A stretch of 54,544 nt of DNA from a bacterium (GCA_018780265.1 JADMJV010000109.1:1-54544); one strand, 5' to 3'; shown: positions 24,719-33,542, numbered from the stretch's first letter. Translations and numbers: made by a program. Notes: generated by a model from the letters alone, not told the origin.

Positions 24719-25174
24719 GTGGCATCTGGAGTGAATTTCAACCCCTCTTCCTTTCAAATTCCTGGCAATGCGGGGGTCCAGCGTCACCAGGGCGTGACCC
24801 CCCAAGAGCAACCCGTGGCCAACCCCAGCGATGGGTTCCAAGCCAGCGGACAGACCGCCCAGCCCAACGCAAAAGCCGCGGTAAATCCACAGGTTGTCAC
24901 CCTGTCATGCACGCCTGAACAGCTCGGAACAGCGGCCTTCCAGCAGACCATAGCAACGCTGTCGGCATCCGGTTTTCAGGTCACCCTGGCTCTACAGAGC
25001 GCGGGTGGAGCGCAACCGGCTCCCACCCCTCCCAGTCAAGCGGGGTGCAAAGACGAGGTCGCCCAGTTGCGACAAGAGTTGCGCAACATGGAGAGTCAAA
25101 TCGGCTACATCGCAGATGCTGTGACGAAGCCAGCGCCCTCTCGGCCATCCCCGCCATCCTACGGTGGCGACTAG
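24719..25174 (+). CDS. Uncharacterised Pro/Gln-rich protein (151 aa)
   Basis: GTG at 24719 is chosen because AGGGAGG lies 8 nt upstream and the promoter transcript starts near 24674, after the ATG at 24605. The N-terminal ~60 residues are polar, with Asn/Gln/Pro and no signal peptide. The middle is a mixed alpha/beta segment (VVTLSCTPEQLGTAAFQQTI, then LSASGFQVTLALQ), followed by a Pro linker, a short coiled-coil-like helix (DEVAQLRQELRNMESQIG) and a Pro/Ser tail. I do not recognise it. Its end overlaps the next gene by 11 nt, implying translational coupling with the adenylating enzyme. Confidence 0.6.
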   Translation: MASGVNFNPSSFQIPGNAGVQRHQGVTPQEQPVANPSDGFQASGQTAQPNAKAAVNPQVVTLSCTPEQLGTAAFQQTIATLSASGFQVTLALQSAGGAQPAPTPPSQAGCKDEVAQLRQELRNMESQIGYIADAVTKPAPSRPSPPSYGGD

Positions 25175-26528
25175 TCGTCTGACTTCGCAAGAGTTCTGGA
25201 ACGCCGAGAACGAGCCGTTACTGACGGACTCGGATCGGCGTTTTTTGTTGTCTTTGAAAGAGCACCCTTCGGCTCCTCACTTCAACTACGCTTGTGGCGA
25301 GTCGCTCGACGCGGAGGGATTGGAGTGGGTCCGTCGCTTTGAGGAGGTGCTGCGGGCCAGTCCCCCGCGTTGGTTGCCCGGACAGCCTCCCGACTGGGTA
25401 TCCCTGTTTGCTCAGCGCTGTTTGAGCCAGGTCCCCTTTTATCAGCAGTATGGATTGAGCGACTGGTCGGAGAATCTGCCCGGCTTGGGTCGTTCCTCTC
25501 TGCGCGATCGCTATCAGGATTTTATCCCTGTCGACATGCCGCAAGACGATATGGTCCTTTACTGGACGTCCGGGACAACCGGGAACAGTATGCAGATCCC
25601 GTCTCATCCGGTTACGGCCGGTTGTTACCTGCCCTTGTTACGCAAGGCGGTGGAAAGCCACGGCGGCCAGTTGCGCGGGGGGGCCGAACGGGTTTCCATC
25701 ATGCTGGTTTTCTATCAGCAGAATACGCTGACTTATCCCTCCATTTCGCGGGTACTGGAAGGAGCCGCCTTTCTCAAGCTCAACCTGCACGACAGCCAGT
25801 GGGCCAGCAGTCAGCACCGTGCCGACTACCTGGTTGCTCATCAGCCAGAGGTGCTGTCGGGTAACCCCCTCTCTTTGGGGGAACTGGCTCGCCTGGACAT
25901 CCCTCTCCATCCCTCGGCGATTATTTCGACCTCCATGGCGTTGCTACCCGGCGCCCGTCGCGAGTTGGAAGACCGCTTTGCCTGCCCGGTCATCGATCTC
26001 TATTCCATGACGGAGTGTCGCTGCGTGGCCGCTCACAGTCAGGGGGAGCGCTATGACTTACTGGCTCACGACGTCTACGTAGAAATTCTCGACCCTCAGG
26101 GGCGAGAATGCAGGCCGGGAGAACGAGGGGAGATCACTCTGACGGGGGGTCGCAATCCCTTTCAGCCTTTGCTGCGCTACAGGACGGGAGACTTTGCCGC
26201 CATGCAGTGGGACGGCGACGTTCCCTACCTGTGTGGGCTGGGCGGACGTGCCCCCGTGCGTTACTACAGACGCGATCGCAGTTGGGTGAACAACATCGAC
26301 GTGACTCAAGTTCTTCAGGACTTGCCCCTGCGTCGCTTTGCCATGCATCAGAAAGCCGACTTCAGTTTGCGATTTTTGGTGCAGAATGGTCCTGTTTCAG
26401 CCACCGTCATCGAGCAAAGGTTGCACATGCTGCTCGGTTCCGACCTGGACCTGGAAGTGGTGACGGCGGGCCCGACCGACTTGCAGGAAAACAAGTGGAT
26501 TAACTACACCAGCGATCTGGCGGAATAG
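25164..26528 (+). CDS. PaaK-like adenylate-forming enzyme
   Basis: A 454-aa protein with ANL-superfamily motifs in the phenylacetate-CoA-ligase style: YWTSGTTGN (phosphate loop), a YSMTECR core, EITLTGGRNPFQPLLRYRTGDF, and a C-terminal ENKWINYT segment where the catalytic lysine would lie. It would activate a carboxylic acid as acyl-AMP, then form a thioester with CoA or a carrier. The N-terminal ~90 residues are family-atypical. The GTG start overlaps the preceding gene by 11 nt. Divergent placement next to an A-T-R operon suggests, but does not prove, that it supplies an acyl unit. Confidence 0.75.
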   Translation: MATSRLTSQEFWNAENEPLLTDSDRRFLLSLKEHPSAPHFNYACGESLDAEGLEWVRRFEEVLRASPPRWLPGQPPDWVSLFAQRCLSQVPFYQQYGLSDWSENLPGLGRSSLRDRYQDFIPVDMPQDDMVLYWTSGTTGNSMQIPSHPVTAGCYLPLLRKAVESHGGQLRGGAERVSIMLVFYQQNTLTYPSISRVLEGAAFLKLNLHDSQWASSQHRADYLVAHQPEVLSGNPLSLGELARLDIPLHPSAIISTSMALLPGARRELEDRFACPVIDLYSMTECRCVAAHSQGERYDLLAHDVYVEILDPQGRECRPGERGEITLTGGRNPFQPLLRYRTGDFAAMQWDGDVPYLCGLGGRAPVRYYRRDRSWVNNIDVTQVLQDLPLRRFAMHQKADFSLRFLVQNGPVSATVIEQRLHMLLGSDLDLEVVTAGPTDLQENKWINYTSDLAE

Positions 26529-26534
26529 CCGAGG

Positions 26535-28298
26535 TTGAGCGAGGGCTATGCGTCGCAGCCGGAGTCGGATATCGATCTCGACGAGGATATCGATCTGGTC
26601 GAGTCACAGCTAAACACGCACAACAGCGTCCATGACCGCACCCAGTTTGAGTCAAAATTTGACTTTGAAATGACCACCGCGCGAGACGATCAAAAGAGTT
26701 TCGAAGTGGACATGTATGTCTTCTTCCCCAAGACCATGGGGGTGAGCAGTGAGAGCTATCCTCGCGAGGCCTTTTACGGCGACATCACTCACCTGTTGCG
26801 GGTGCGCACCCCCGAAGTGAAGCGGGGTCGAGGAGGGGCCTTTTCTACTCCACGGCTGTCGGCCGTGGAGGAGTATTTCAAGGCTCACCTGGACACTGTC
26901 AATCGCCAAAGATTGAGTCAACTGGTCGTTCATGACACCAAACTGTTCGGCTGTCTGGTCTATACGGAACTGAAGCGGGTCCAGTCCGATTTGCGGCGAG
27001 TTATCAAGCGGGCGAACAGCACCCAAAATTCAGAACTGGTGGTGCGCTTTCAGACCCGCCTGATGAGTCGCGTGGAAAGCGTTCACGCGGCCATTCGCGA
27101 GTATCGGCAAGGCTACGTATGGCGATTGAAGACCGAACCTCTGCTGGTCGACGAGGAAGTTCGTCGGGCCCTGTTGCTGATCGACGAGTATCTGTCCTAT
27201 CGGCTCGAATCTGCCTTAATCGCTTTGCACCGCCTGGTAGCGCCGTTTGGAAGCGAGACTGAGGACCTGCAACATCAGGTGGAAGCCTTGCTGACGGGCG
27301 AAATGGCTTACCGTCTGGACCACGTTCAGGCGGCCGTGGCTCATCAACAGGCACGCGTCGAAAATCACTACTACCGCCTGGGGCTGCTCAAAAAGTATGT
27401 GAGCGAAGTTCTCTTTTTGCAGACCAAAAGGATCAACAAGGACTACGTCTACCGAAATTTCATCGCAGCCTTTGGGGCGGCTCTGGCGGCGGCCTTCGCC
27501 ATTCTCACCAATGTGCAGACCGCTCGCATGGTTTTGGAGCGCGAAGACATCGGTTTGCGCCTGCTTACCGTCACTGTTTTGGGCGTAATCGCCTACGTCT
27601 TCAAAGACCGCATCAAAGATGTCACCAAAGACTATTTCAACAGTCGCCTCAAGTCCTGGATGCCCGACTTTGATGTGCAGATGTTCTATACTCATTTTGA
27701 TTCGGCCGGTCGCAGCGAAAAGGTCTATTTGGGCAGTTCCCAAGAGTTGGTGCGCTATCTTCAGCGCTCGTCGATCCCGCCTGACATCGACTACCTGAGG
27801 GAACTTGGGCATCGCACCGAGTTGGAGCCAGAGAGATTGGAGACCGTGCTGCACTACAACAAACGCATGCGTTTTGAGGTTCAGGAAGCGGTCCAGGAAC
27901 ACTTTGGTCAGGCCCAGGTGAAAAGGATTCATGACGTCCTCCGCTTTGACATCAGCCACTTCCTGGCCAAATTGGCCGATCCCCAAAAAAGGCTCAGCTA
28001 TTTTAGCCCGGATCAGGGCATCGTGACGACGGAAGCCCCACGGGTCTACCACCTGAATCTGGTTTTTCGATACCGGGTGAGCAACTGGCTGGACGGGAAG
28101 GTTTGTAAGCGCGTGACCGACTACGAGCGTTTGCGAGTGATTCTCAATAAGCAGGGAATTGTGCGCGTCGAGTCGGTGGTGCCGCGGGGAGAGTTGGGCC
28201 ACGAAGAGCAGGACGAGTCAGCCATGCGCAGCGAGCTACTCCCCCTTTTGCTGTTACCCCGCCCGGCCCGCCTGATGCCGATTCGGGCCGGCCTGTGA
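26535..28298 (+). CDS. Unknown protein with two membrane helices (587 aa)
   Basis: TTG at 26535, 6 nt after the upstream stop, is the only start that keeps the conserved-looking N-terminus. The first ~25 residues are acidic (ESDIDLDEDIDLVESQ). Residues ~40-300 form a globular, probably cytoplasmic part (FEVDMYVFFPKTMG, Arg/Leu-rich helices). Two adjacent membrane helices occur around 315-360 (FIAAFGAALAAAFAIL and LLTVTVLGVIAYVF), followed by ~225 residues with DFDVQMFYTHFD and YHLNLVFRYRV. No enzyme motif is seen. It overlaps the Na/Pi-type transporter gene as GTGA, so the two probably act together. I know of no function for this kind of protein. Confidence 0.72.
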   Translation: MSEGYASQPESDIDLDEDIDLVESQLNTHNSVHDRTQFESKFDFEMTTARDDQKSFEVDMYVFFPKTMGVSSESYPREAFYGDITHLLRVRTPEVKRGRGGAFSTPRLSAVEEYFKAHLDTVNRQRLSQLVVHDTKLFGCLVYTELKRVQSDLRRVIKRANSTQNSELVVRFQTRLMSRVESVHAAIREYRQGYVWRLKTEPLLVDEEVRRALLLIDEYLSYRLESALIALHRLVAPFGSETEDLQHQVEALLTGEMAYRLDHVQAAVAHQQARVENHYYRLGLLKKYVSEVLFLQTKRINKDYVYRNFIAAFGAALAAAFAILTNVQTARMVLEREDIGLRLLTVTVLGVIAYVFKDRIKDVTKDYFNSRLKSWMPDFDVQMFYTHFDSAGRSEKVYLGSSQELVRYLQRSSIPPDIDYLRELGHRTELEPERLETVLHYNKRMRFEVQEAVQEHFGQAQVKRIHDVLRFDISHFLAKLADPQKRLSYFSPDQGIVTTEAPRVYHLNLVFRYRVSNWLDGKVCKRVTDYERLRVILNKQGIVRVESVVPRGELGHEEQDESAMRSELLPLLLLPRPARLMPIRAGL

Positions 28299-29929
28299 CT
28301 CACTTGCACCTGTTTAGCGCGCTGGGTGGGCTGGGGCTGTTTCTCTTTTCGCTACGTACGCTGACGCGTGTGTTGCAGCGGATGCTCTCCCGGAGGTTGC
28401 GAGGGATTGTGGCCAGAACCCTGGCTCATCCGTTGCAGTGTCTGCTGATGGGCATCGGGTCTACGGTCGTGGTGCAGGCCAGCAGCATCTCGGTCATGTC
28501 GGCCATGAGCATGGTCGGGTCCACCCTGATTTCCCTGGAACAGGGCTATTATCTGATGCTTGGGGCCACTCTGGGAACCACCGTCAAGGCCTGGTTTGTG
28601 AGCTTTAATGCGCTCTCGCTGGGCCCCTTGCTGGTGGGGGTGGCCAGTCTCAGTCTGTTGCTGGTGCGCCGCAATTCGTGGCGCGACTTTTTTGAGTGCA
28701 TCCTGGCCGTCGGTCTGGCCCTGTGGGGTATGTGGCTGGTAGGCCAGGGACTGGCTCCGTTGCTGCAATGGCATGGCTTTCAAGAGATGATCCGCGGTAA
28801 TCCGGGATTAACTCTGGCCGAGCAAGCCGTGGGAGTATTGCTGGGGACGCTCTTTGCCGCCTGCGTTCAGTCCAGCAGTACGGTGGTGGCTTTAGTCATC
28901 GGACTGGCCGGTCAGGGGCAACTTGGCTACCCTCAGGCCGCGGCCTTGATTCTTGGAGCCAATGTTGGCACCACTTTGGGTCCACTTTTGGCCTCGGTAG
29001 AATATGGCCCCAATTTGAGACGTCTGGCTCTGGCTCATTTTTTTAGCAAGTTCTTCGGTGTGCTGATAACGCTCTTTTTCTTCCCTCAGTTCATCAGCGC
29101 GTGGGCCTCCCTGGTGCCCCAGTCCTTGGACCCCTTGAGCAGCATCAGTTACCGACTGGCGGCGGTGCACACCGGCTTTAACCTGATCAACATGATCTGG
29201 TGGACGGTTTTTAGCGGGGTCATTTTGCGCCTGGTTTCCTGGTTGGTGCCCTCGCGAACGGAGGTGGAAAGTTCGGCCCTGGCTCCCGTAGTCCGGCGCA
29301 TTTTGGGTCGTAGCCCCGAGCGTTCGCGCCAGGAGGCGTTGCGCCAAATGCAGCAGTTGCTGGTTTGCGTCAAAACTCTGCTCGACAGCGGCAGTTCTTT
29401 GCTGGTAGGGGAGCGCACCCAGGAAACTCGTCTGGAAAGCCGCTTGCTAGAGCAGCGAGAATTTCAGAGCCTCAAGGAAAGCACCTATGAACTGCTGGTG
29501 CAGGCCTCTCCCGGCAAGGCCGGCGACCTGCGGGCTTTGTTGACTCGCCTGGCCGACTTGGAAGAACTTTACTTTCAGGCTTTGCGTTTGCGCGACCAGT
29601 TGGAACAGGGCCTCCTGCGCGAAAAGCTCAAGCTGCCCGGCCGTCTGGGCAGGCTGGGGGGTGACTATCGGCGATGCGTGGACGAACTCTGGTTACGCAT
29701 ACTTTTTCCCACCGACAGCCCGGCCCCCCGCCTGGATCCTGAGCATCTGAGCATTCAGCTTGAAGACGCCTACTTTGCGGCCCTGCGCGAGGACGAAGAA
29801 CTGTCCAGCCCGCAGGCGTCATGGGCTTTCGATCTGGTCAGCAACCTGCGCACTGTTCTTTTGCACCTGGTGTCGCTCACCCAACTGCGGCCCTTGGCGG
29901 AACCTACCGCTAGGGAGCCTCTACCTTGA
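28295..29929 (+). CDS. Na/Pi cotransporter-family protein with PhoU-like tail
   Basis: A 544-aa membrane protein with the two inverted Na/Pi repeats and their QSS-type signatures: VVVQASSISVMSAMSM near 55-70 and CVQSSSTVVALVIG near 190, with GATLGTT and GANVGTT following each. About 8-9 helices precede a C-terminal cytoplasmic helical region (~340-544) of the PhoU-like type found in bacterial NptA/YjbB relatives. It would transport phosphate or a similar anion with Na+. The first repeat has QAS rather than QSS. GTG at 28295 overlaps the upstream stop. The 3' end overlaps the convergent FKBP gene by 20 bp. Confidence 0.85.
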   Translation: MTHLHLFSALGGLGLFLFSLRTLTRVLQRMLSRRLRGIVARTLAHPLQCLLMGIGSTVVVQASSISVMSAMSMVGSTLISLEQGYYLMLGATLGTTVKAWFVSFNALSLGPLLVGVASLSLLLVRRNSWRDFFECILAVGLALWGMWLVGQGLAPLLQWHGFQEMIRGNPGLTLAEQAVGVLLGTLFAACVQSSSTVVALVIGLAGQGQLGYPQAAALILGANVGTTLGPLLASVEYGPNLRRLALAHFFSKFFGVLITLFFFPQFISAWASLVPQSLDPLSSISYRLAAVHTGFNLINMIWWTVFSGVILRLVSWLVPSRTEVESSALAPVVRRILGRSPERSRQEALRQMQQLLVCVKTLLDSGSSLLVGERTQETRLESRLLEQREFQSLKESTYELLVQASPGKAGDLRALLTRLADLEELYFQALRLRDQLEQGLLREKLKLPGRLGRLGGDYRRCVDELWLRILFPTDSPAPRLDPEHLSIQLEDAYFAALREDEELSSPQASWAFDLVSNLRTVLLHLVSLTQLRPLAEPTAREPLP

Positions 29930-30455
29930 CCAGTTCAACGTCGAAAATCAGGGTGGCGCCGGGCGGAATCAGACCACCGGCTCCAGCCTCACCGTAGGCA
30001 AGATCGGGGGGGATGGTCAGCTTGCGCTTCTCGCCAACTTTCATGCCGGCCACGCCTTCATCCCAACCCTTGATGACAGCACCTGTCCCCAGGATGAAGT
30101 CAAACGGTTCACCTCGGTCCAGACTGCTGTCAAACTTGGTTCCATTTTCCAACACGCCTGTATAGTGGACAAAGACCTTCTGGTTGTTTTGGGCGACCTC
30201 GCCCTCGCCTTTTTTAAATACCTCGTACTTCAGACCGCTCTTGGTCTTCACCGCCGGGCCCAAAGGCTTGGGCGCTGGGGTGGCGCTGGCCTCAGGAGTG
30301 GCGCTGGCGGTAGGCGAGTTGACCGTGTCCACCGGAGCCGGGCTGCTTGACGCAACGGAAACTTGCGTCGTCGTGGAGGTCGCCTCCGAGTTGGGGGGGG
30401 GACTGCTGCAGCCGCTCAGCTGCAGCAGGGTTACAATAAGCAAAATACGTCTCAT
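29910..30455 (-). CDS. FKBP-type peptidyl-prolyl isomerase lipoprotein
   Basis: A 181-aa protein. MRRILLIVTLLQLSGC is a signal peptide with lipobox. A ~55-residue Ser/Thr/Pro/Ala linker leads to a complete FKBP domain. Key residues are VHYTGVLENGTKFDSSLDRG, PFDFILGTGAVIKGWDEG and the end DLAYGEAGAGGLIPPGATL, with the Tyr, Phe, Asp and Trp of the FK506 pocket preserved. It catalyses proline cis-trans isomerisation in extracytoplasmic folding. It follows a SnoaL-like gene by 35 nt in the same direction. Confidence 0.9.
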   Translation of the reverse strand: MRRILLIVTLLQLSGCSSPPPNSEATSTTTQVSVASSSPAPVDTVNSPTASATPEASATPAPKPLGPAVKTKSGLKYEVFKKGEGEVAQNNQKVFVHYTGVLENGTKFDSSLDRGEPFDFILGTGAVIKGWDEGVAGMKVGEKRKLTIPPDLAYGEAGAGGLIPPGATLIFDVELVKVEAP

Positions 30456-30490
30456 GGATCGCGGGATTCTCCCGGCCAATCGGGGTTCCT

Positions 30491-30967
30491 TTAGGTCTTT
30501 TTGCTTTCGTCCAGGCGAGAAGTGTGGTCGTGAAGGATCAGCCACTGACCTTGCGGGCCCTTGCGCAGCACCAGACTGAAAATACCCTGAGCCTTGGGCT
30601 TGTTGCGCTGCCCAAAATCGACAATCCATTTACCCATGGCCAGGGCGTTGTCGGGCCCGAGCGACCAGGTCTCGATCTCTTCAAAACGCAACTGGCCCAT
30701 TGACTCCTTGTGGTTCCCGTAAGTGCCCAAGTAGCGCTGGTAGAGAGCGTCGGAACCGCGCACCACCCGGCCCCCGGCCGTGTAGGTAAGTTCGCCTCCT
30801 TGCACATAACCTTTCATAAAGGCTTCCAGGTCTCCCCGGTTCCAGGCCTCGACGCCGGCTTGCAAAGCCACCTGGATTTCCTGTTGGAGGGGCTGCGCCT
30901 GGCTGGAGAGAGGGTTTGTGAGAATGATTCCCACAACGAAACAAAACATAGACAATGACTTTACCAT
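30491..30967 (-). CDS. Exported SnoaL/DUF4440-like protein
   Basis: A 158-aa protein with signal peptide (MVKSLSMFCFVVGIILTNPL, cleavage near SQA). The mature part is an NTF2-like cone fold: ALQAGVEAWNRGDLEAFMKGY, LTYTAGGRVVRGSDAL and GIFSLVLRKGPQGQWLILHDHTS are typical of the SnoaL-like/DUF4440 group. Members include small enzymes and binding proteins, so the role is open. It is transcribed with the FKBP isomerase. Confidence 0.78.
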   Translation of the reverse strand: MVKSLSMFCFVVGIILTNPLSSQAQPLQQEIQVALQAGVEAWNRGDLEAFMKGYVQGGELTYTAGGRVVRGSDALYQRYLGTYGNHKESMGQLRFEEIETWSLGPDNALAMGKWIVDFGQRNKPKAQGIFSLVLRKGPQGQWLILHDHTSRLDESKKT

Positions 30968-31160
30968 TGAAGGGCCTTCTGGATGTCGACAGCGTTCCTT
31001 TCTAGCCTCCCTGAAAACCGTTGTCGGTCGGCCGTGCCTGCCTGATCGTCAGTGACCATTTCCCCTGTTTTTTTCTGCCTCGTATGCAGGCCGCCGTGGC
31101 TCCCCGCCTGCCCGTTCGATTGGAAGCAGAAGGATGGCCAGGCTGGCGGTCTAAGCATGC

Positions 31161-31937
31161 ATGAGAATGTTGCGATGGTTCTTGATTTTTTTGCTGGCAT
31201 TCAATGTTTCCGCGCAGACTCTGCGGCCAGAGCAGATGATGGTGCTGCTCATTGGGCAGAGTGCGGCCAACCCTACGCCAGACCAGGACGCCGTGCTGGC
31301 TCGTCTGAAATCTCTTCGTCAGCAGCCGGCTTTTCGTCAGCTCAAAATCGGCATGATGCACTTTGACCGACCGGCCGAGGCCAAGTTTGCCACTCAGGTG
31401 CTGGGGGTGGACAGTAGCCAACTACCCTGTCTTTGCCTGGTTCAATTGGACAGCAAATTGAAACGGCCCGTGAAAAAGCTCTACGCCATGCCGCGTATCA
31501 CTCGCGCGCAACTCGAACAGGTTGAGCAGATGGCTCAAGTTTGGGCCCAGACCGCCTCAAAGCAGTTTCCTCAGGCGGGCAAAGACCGAATCTTGGGCGG
31601 CCAAACTCTACCCTTGAATGGCACCCTCACTTCTCACAACGGCCTGTATACCCTTGGGCTTCAGAGTGATGGCAATCTGGTGATCACACGCCGGGACAGC
31701 CGAACCCCGGTTTGGAGCAGCGATACCGACAACGACGGCGGCAATGCTCTGACCCTGGGCAACGACGGAATCTTGCGTTTGATGGCTGGAGACGGACGGG
31801 TGGTGTGGCAATCGCAAGGCGGGGGGGTGCTGGCTTCCTACTACTTCCAGATGCAAGATGATGGCAACGCCGTGGTCTACCGCCAGGACGCCCATGGTTT
31901 CAGTTTCATCTGGGCAACCCAGACCACCATTCGTTAG
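31161..31937 (+). CDS. Exported protein with C-terminal B-lectin domain (258 aa)
   Basis: A signal peptide (MRMLRWFLIFLLAFNVSAQ) is followed by ~110 residues with an alpha/beta pattern (MMVLLIGQSA, LKIGMMHFDRP, LPCLCLVQLD) that loosely resembles a thioredoxin-like fold without CxxC. The C-terminal ~110 residues are a bulb-type (B-) lectin domain. Its three repeats carry the QxDGNxVxY-type sugar sites: LQSDGNLVITRR, LGNDGILRLM, MQDDGNAVVYRQ. Only the third matches the mannose consensus closely. It probably binds glycans at the cell surface. It diverges from the SnoaL-like gene across 193 bp. Confidence 0.75.
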   Translation: MRMLRWFLIFLLAFNVSAQTLRPEQMMVLLIGQSAANPTPDQDAVLARLKSLRQQPAFRQLKIGMMHFDRPAEAKFATQVLGVDSSQLPCLCLVQLDSKLKRPVKKLYAMPRITRAQLEQVEQMAQVWAQTASKQFPQAGKDRILGGQTLPLNGTLTSHNGLYTLGLQSDGNLVITRRDSRTPVWSSDTDNDGGNALTLGNDGILRLMAGDGRVVWQSQGGGVLASYYFQMQDDGNAVVYRQDAHGFSFIWATQTTIR

Positions 31938-31939
31938 CA

Positions 31940-32434
31940 GTGGCTACCATAGCCCCTTTGCAGCCCGACCACGCCGGCCAGATCTGGCGACTGTCGGAGC
32001 AGGCGTATCCAGGGTCATTCCACCTCACTCTCCAGGATGTGCACGATACCCTGGCCGACCTCGCTCCCCTGGAGAACTACTGCTTTGGGGCGTTTGAAGA
32101 TGGGCTCCTGAGTGCTTACCTGATGTGTTGGTTGGATACCAGTCAGGTGGAGGAACGGGCCGACGAAACGGTGCTGTTGCTCGACGACATCGTGGTCACC
32201 CAGGCCTCCCGCTCGCAACTCATCGCCCTGCTCCGGGCCCTGCGTAGAGCCATCGTAGCCAGGGGCCAGACCCATCTGGCCATCGAGGGCACCCATCGTC
32301 AACAGGCCGAAGCACTTTTCAATACCCATCCGCGGGTGGTCCAGTTACTGGGCTACCGACAGGCGGCAACCCACCATTACTTTGGGGAGCGCGAACAGGA
32401 GCCTCTCTGTTGGGCTCGCTACGAACCGACCTAG
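31940..32434 (+). CDS. GNAT-like acetyltransferase (164 aa)
   Basis: GTG at 31940, 2 nt after the B-lectin stop, starts MATIAPLQPDHAGQIWRLSE, a typical GNAT beginning. The core (YCFGAFEDGLLSAYLMCWLD, ETVLLLDDIVVTQASRSQLIALLRALR) fits strands 2-4 and helix 3, but the acetyl-CoA loop is degenerate: RSQLIA replaces RxxGxG/A. It ends with a strand (LLGYRQAATHHYFG) as in GNATs. Activity is therefore uncertain. It ends convergently, overlapping the interrupted gene by 4 nt. Confidence 0.6.
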   Translation: MATIAPLQPDHAGQIWRLSEQAYPGSFHLTLQDVHDTLADLAPLENYCFGAFEDGLLSAYLMCWLDTSQVEERADETVLLLDDIVVTQASRSQLIALLRALRRAIVARGQTHLAIEGTHRQQAEALFNTHPRVVQLLGYRQAATHHYFGEREQEPLCWARYEPT

Positions 32435-33090
32435 ATAGACCGGGTCAGGGGCTCGATCGACTGCTCCCAACTGAAAGGCCCCACCGTTCCCTCCATCAAG
32501 AGAGTTCCGTTTTGAGCCGACTTGATTTTTACGAATATGTTGTCGGGTCCGAGGTTCCCCCACACTGTTTTGCCGCCATCTGGATCGAGAGTCACGCTCT
32601 CGGAGATGCCTTTTCAACCAAATTTGCCCTGCATTTCGGAGTGTATCCCGCTTCCCGCTTCTCCGGGAAACAGGTCGTGGCTATATTGCACGGTGCCCGC
32701 CAGGCCCTTGATATTGAGTTTGCCCTGGCTTGGGGTTGAAGTGTAGTCCATGGGGCCGGCCGGAGTGTCGCCTCGATAGCGAGCGACCTCGCCCTCCAGA
32801 GTGCGGTCGATTTGGAATTCGGTCCCGTTGATGGTCCCGTGAATGCCCTGGGAGTCCTGGACATAGTCCATCTGCTGGCCGTCGCAACGAAAGCTCACCT
32901 TGACGGGCTGGTCCTCTCCCACCAGAGCCTTCACGATCATATCCGCTCCTGGAGCAAACATCGCTTCCTCGCAAGTATCGATCTTGGTGAGGTCGAAAGG
33001 CCAGGGGTCGGCGCTTGGGGCGTTCTCTCGGCAGGGATTTGGCGACCGAACCGGCCGCTGAGGGGCTGTGGAGATGTTCATCCCCCTCAT
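32431..33090 (-). pseudogene. Gene interrupted by an in-frame TGA (219 codons)
   Basis: The minus-strand frame starting at 33090 reads 158 codons to a TGA at 32614-32616. The same frame then continues for 60 more protein-like codons (KGISESVTLDPDGGKTVWGN, then LGPDNIFVKIKSAQNGTLLM) to a TAG at 32431. The two parts are similar in style: beta-rich, Gly/Asp pairs, no membrane segment. So this looks like one 219-codon gene with a nonsense codon, possibly an Arg CGA mutated to TGA. A hairpin follows the TGA (see findings), so recoding cannot be fully excluded. The family is unknown. Confidence 0.7.
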
Positions 33091-33176
33091 TATGCTTGTT
33101 TGCCAGCGGAGCCGAGTTAAGAATTTGTAGCCATCGCGACAGACTTCAAGACCGTTAGAGTCAGCAATAGGAGTAT

Positions 33177-33524
33177 TTACATCTTCCAGCCGTATTCGGC
33201 CACCGACCAGCGGAGGAGGTCGCCAAACGTGTCAAACTTCTTGTGTTCTCCGGTTTTCTTGTGGAACAGATCGTAAGTGCCCACCTGATTGACGTTGTCG
33301 GGGCCCCGGTCGACGCCATCGGGTCGACGCCAGTCCTGGCCAGCCAAACTGCCGATCATACGACTCACGGTCTGATCAACTCGGGCCAGTTGATGGGTAG
33401 TTAACTCTTCCGCGTCATGAGGGGCTCTGGCCTCTCGCAAAAGCGAACTGGCTTCATCGTGGGAGAGGCCCAATTGACCAAGGACTTCCTCGAGGGTGGT
33501 GGTTATGGTTGCATCGATATACAA
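33177..33524 (-). CDS. Hypothetical protein (115 aa)
   Basis: TTG at 33524 has GGAGCG 5 nt upstream, so it is accepted. The protein has an N-terminal helical part (LEEVLGQLGLSHDEASSLLREA, split by charged residues) and a C-terminal part with LFHKKTGEHKKFDTFGDLLR. There is no signal peptide or known motif. It lies 18 nt downstream of the CarD-like gene on the same strand, so it may be cotranscribed. Function is unknown. Confidence 0.55.
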   Translation of the reverse strand: MYIDATITTTLEEVLGQLGLSHDEASSLLREARAPHDAEELTTHQLARVDQTVSRMIGSLAGQDWRRPDGVDRGPDNVNQVGTYDLFHKKTGEHKKFDTFGDLLRWSVAEYGWKM

Positions 33525-33542
33525 TTTTTCGCTCCAAACGGC

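Noticed and set aside
32431..33090. UGA reassigned to an amino acid throughout the genome
   Set aside because: Many neighbouring intact genes end in TGA at the expected length (for example dppC, asnB), so UGA works as stop here.
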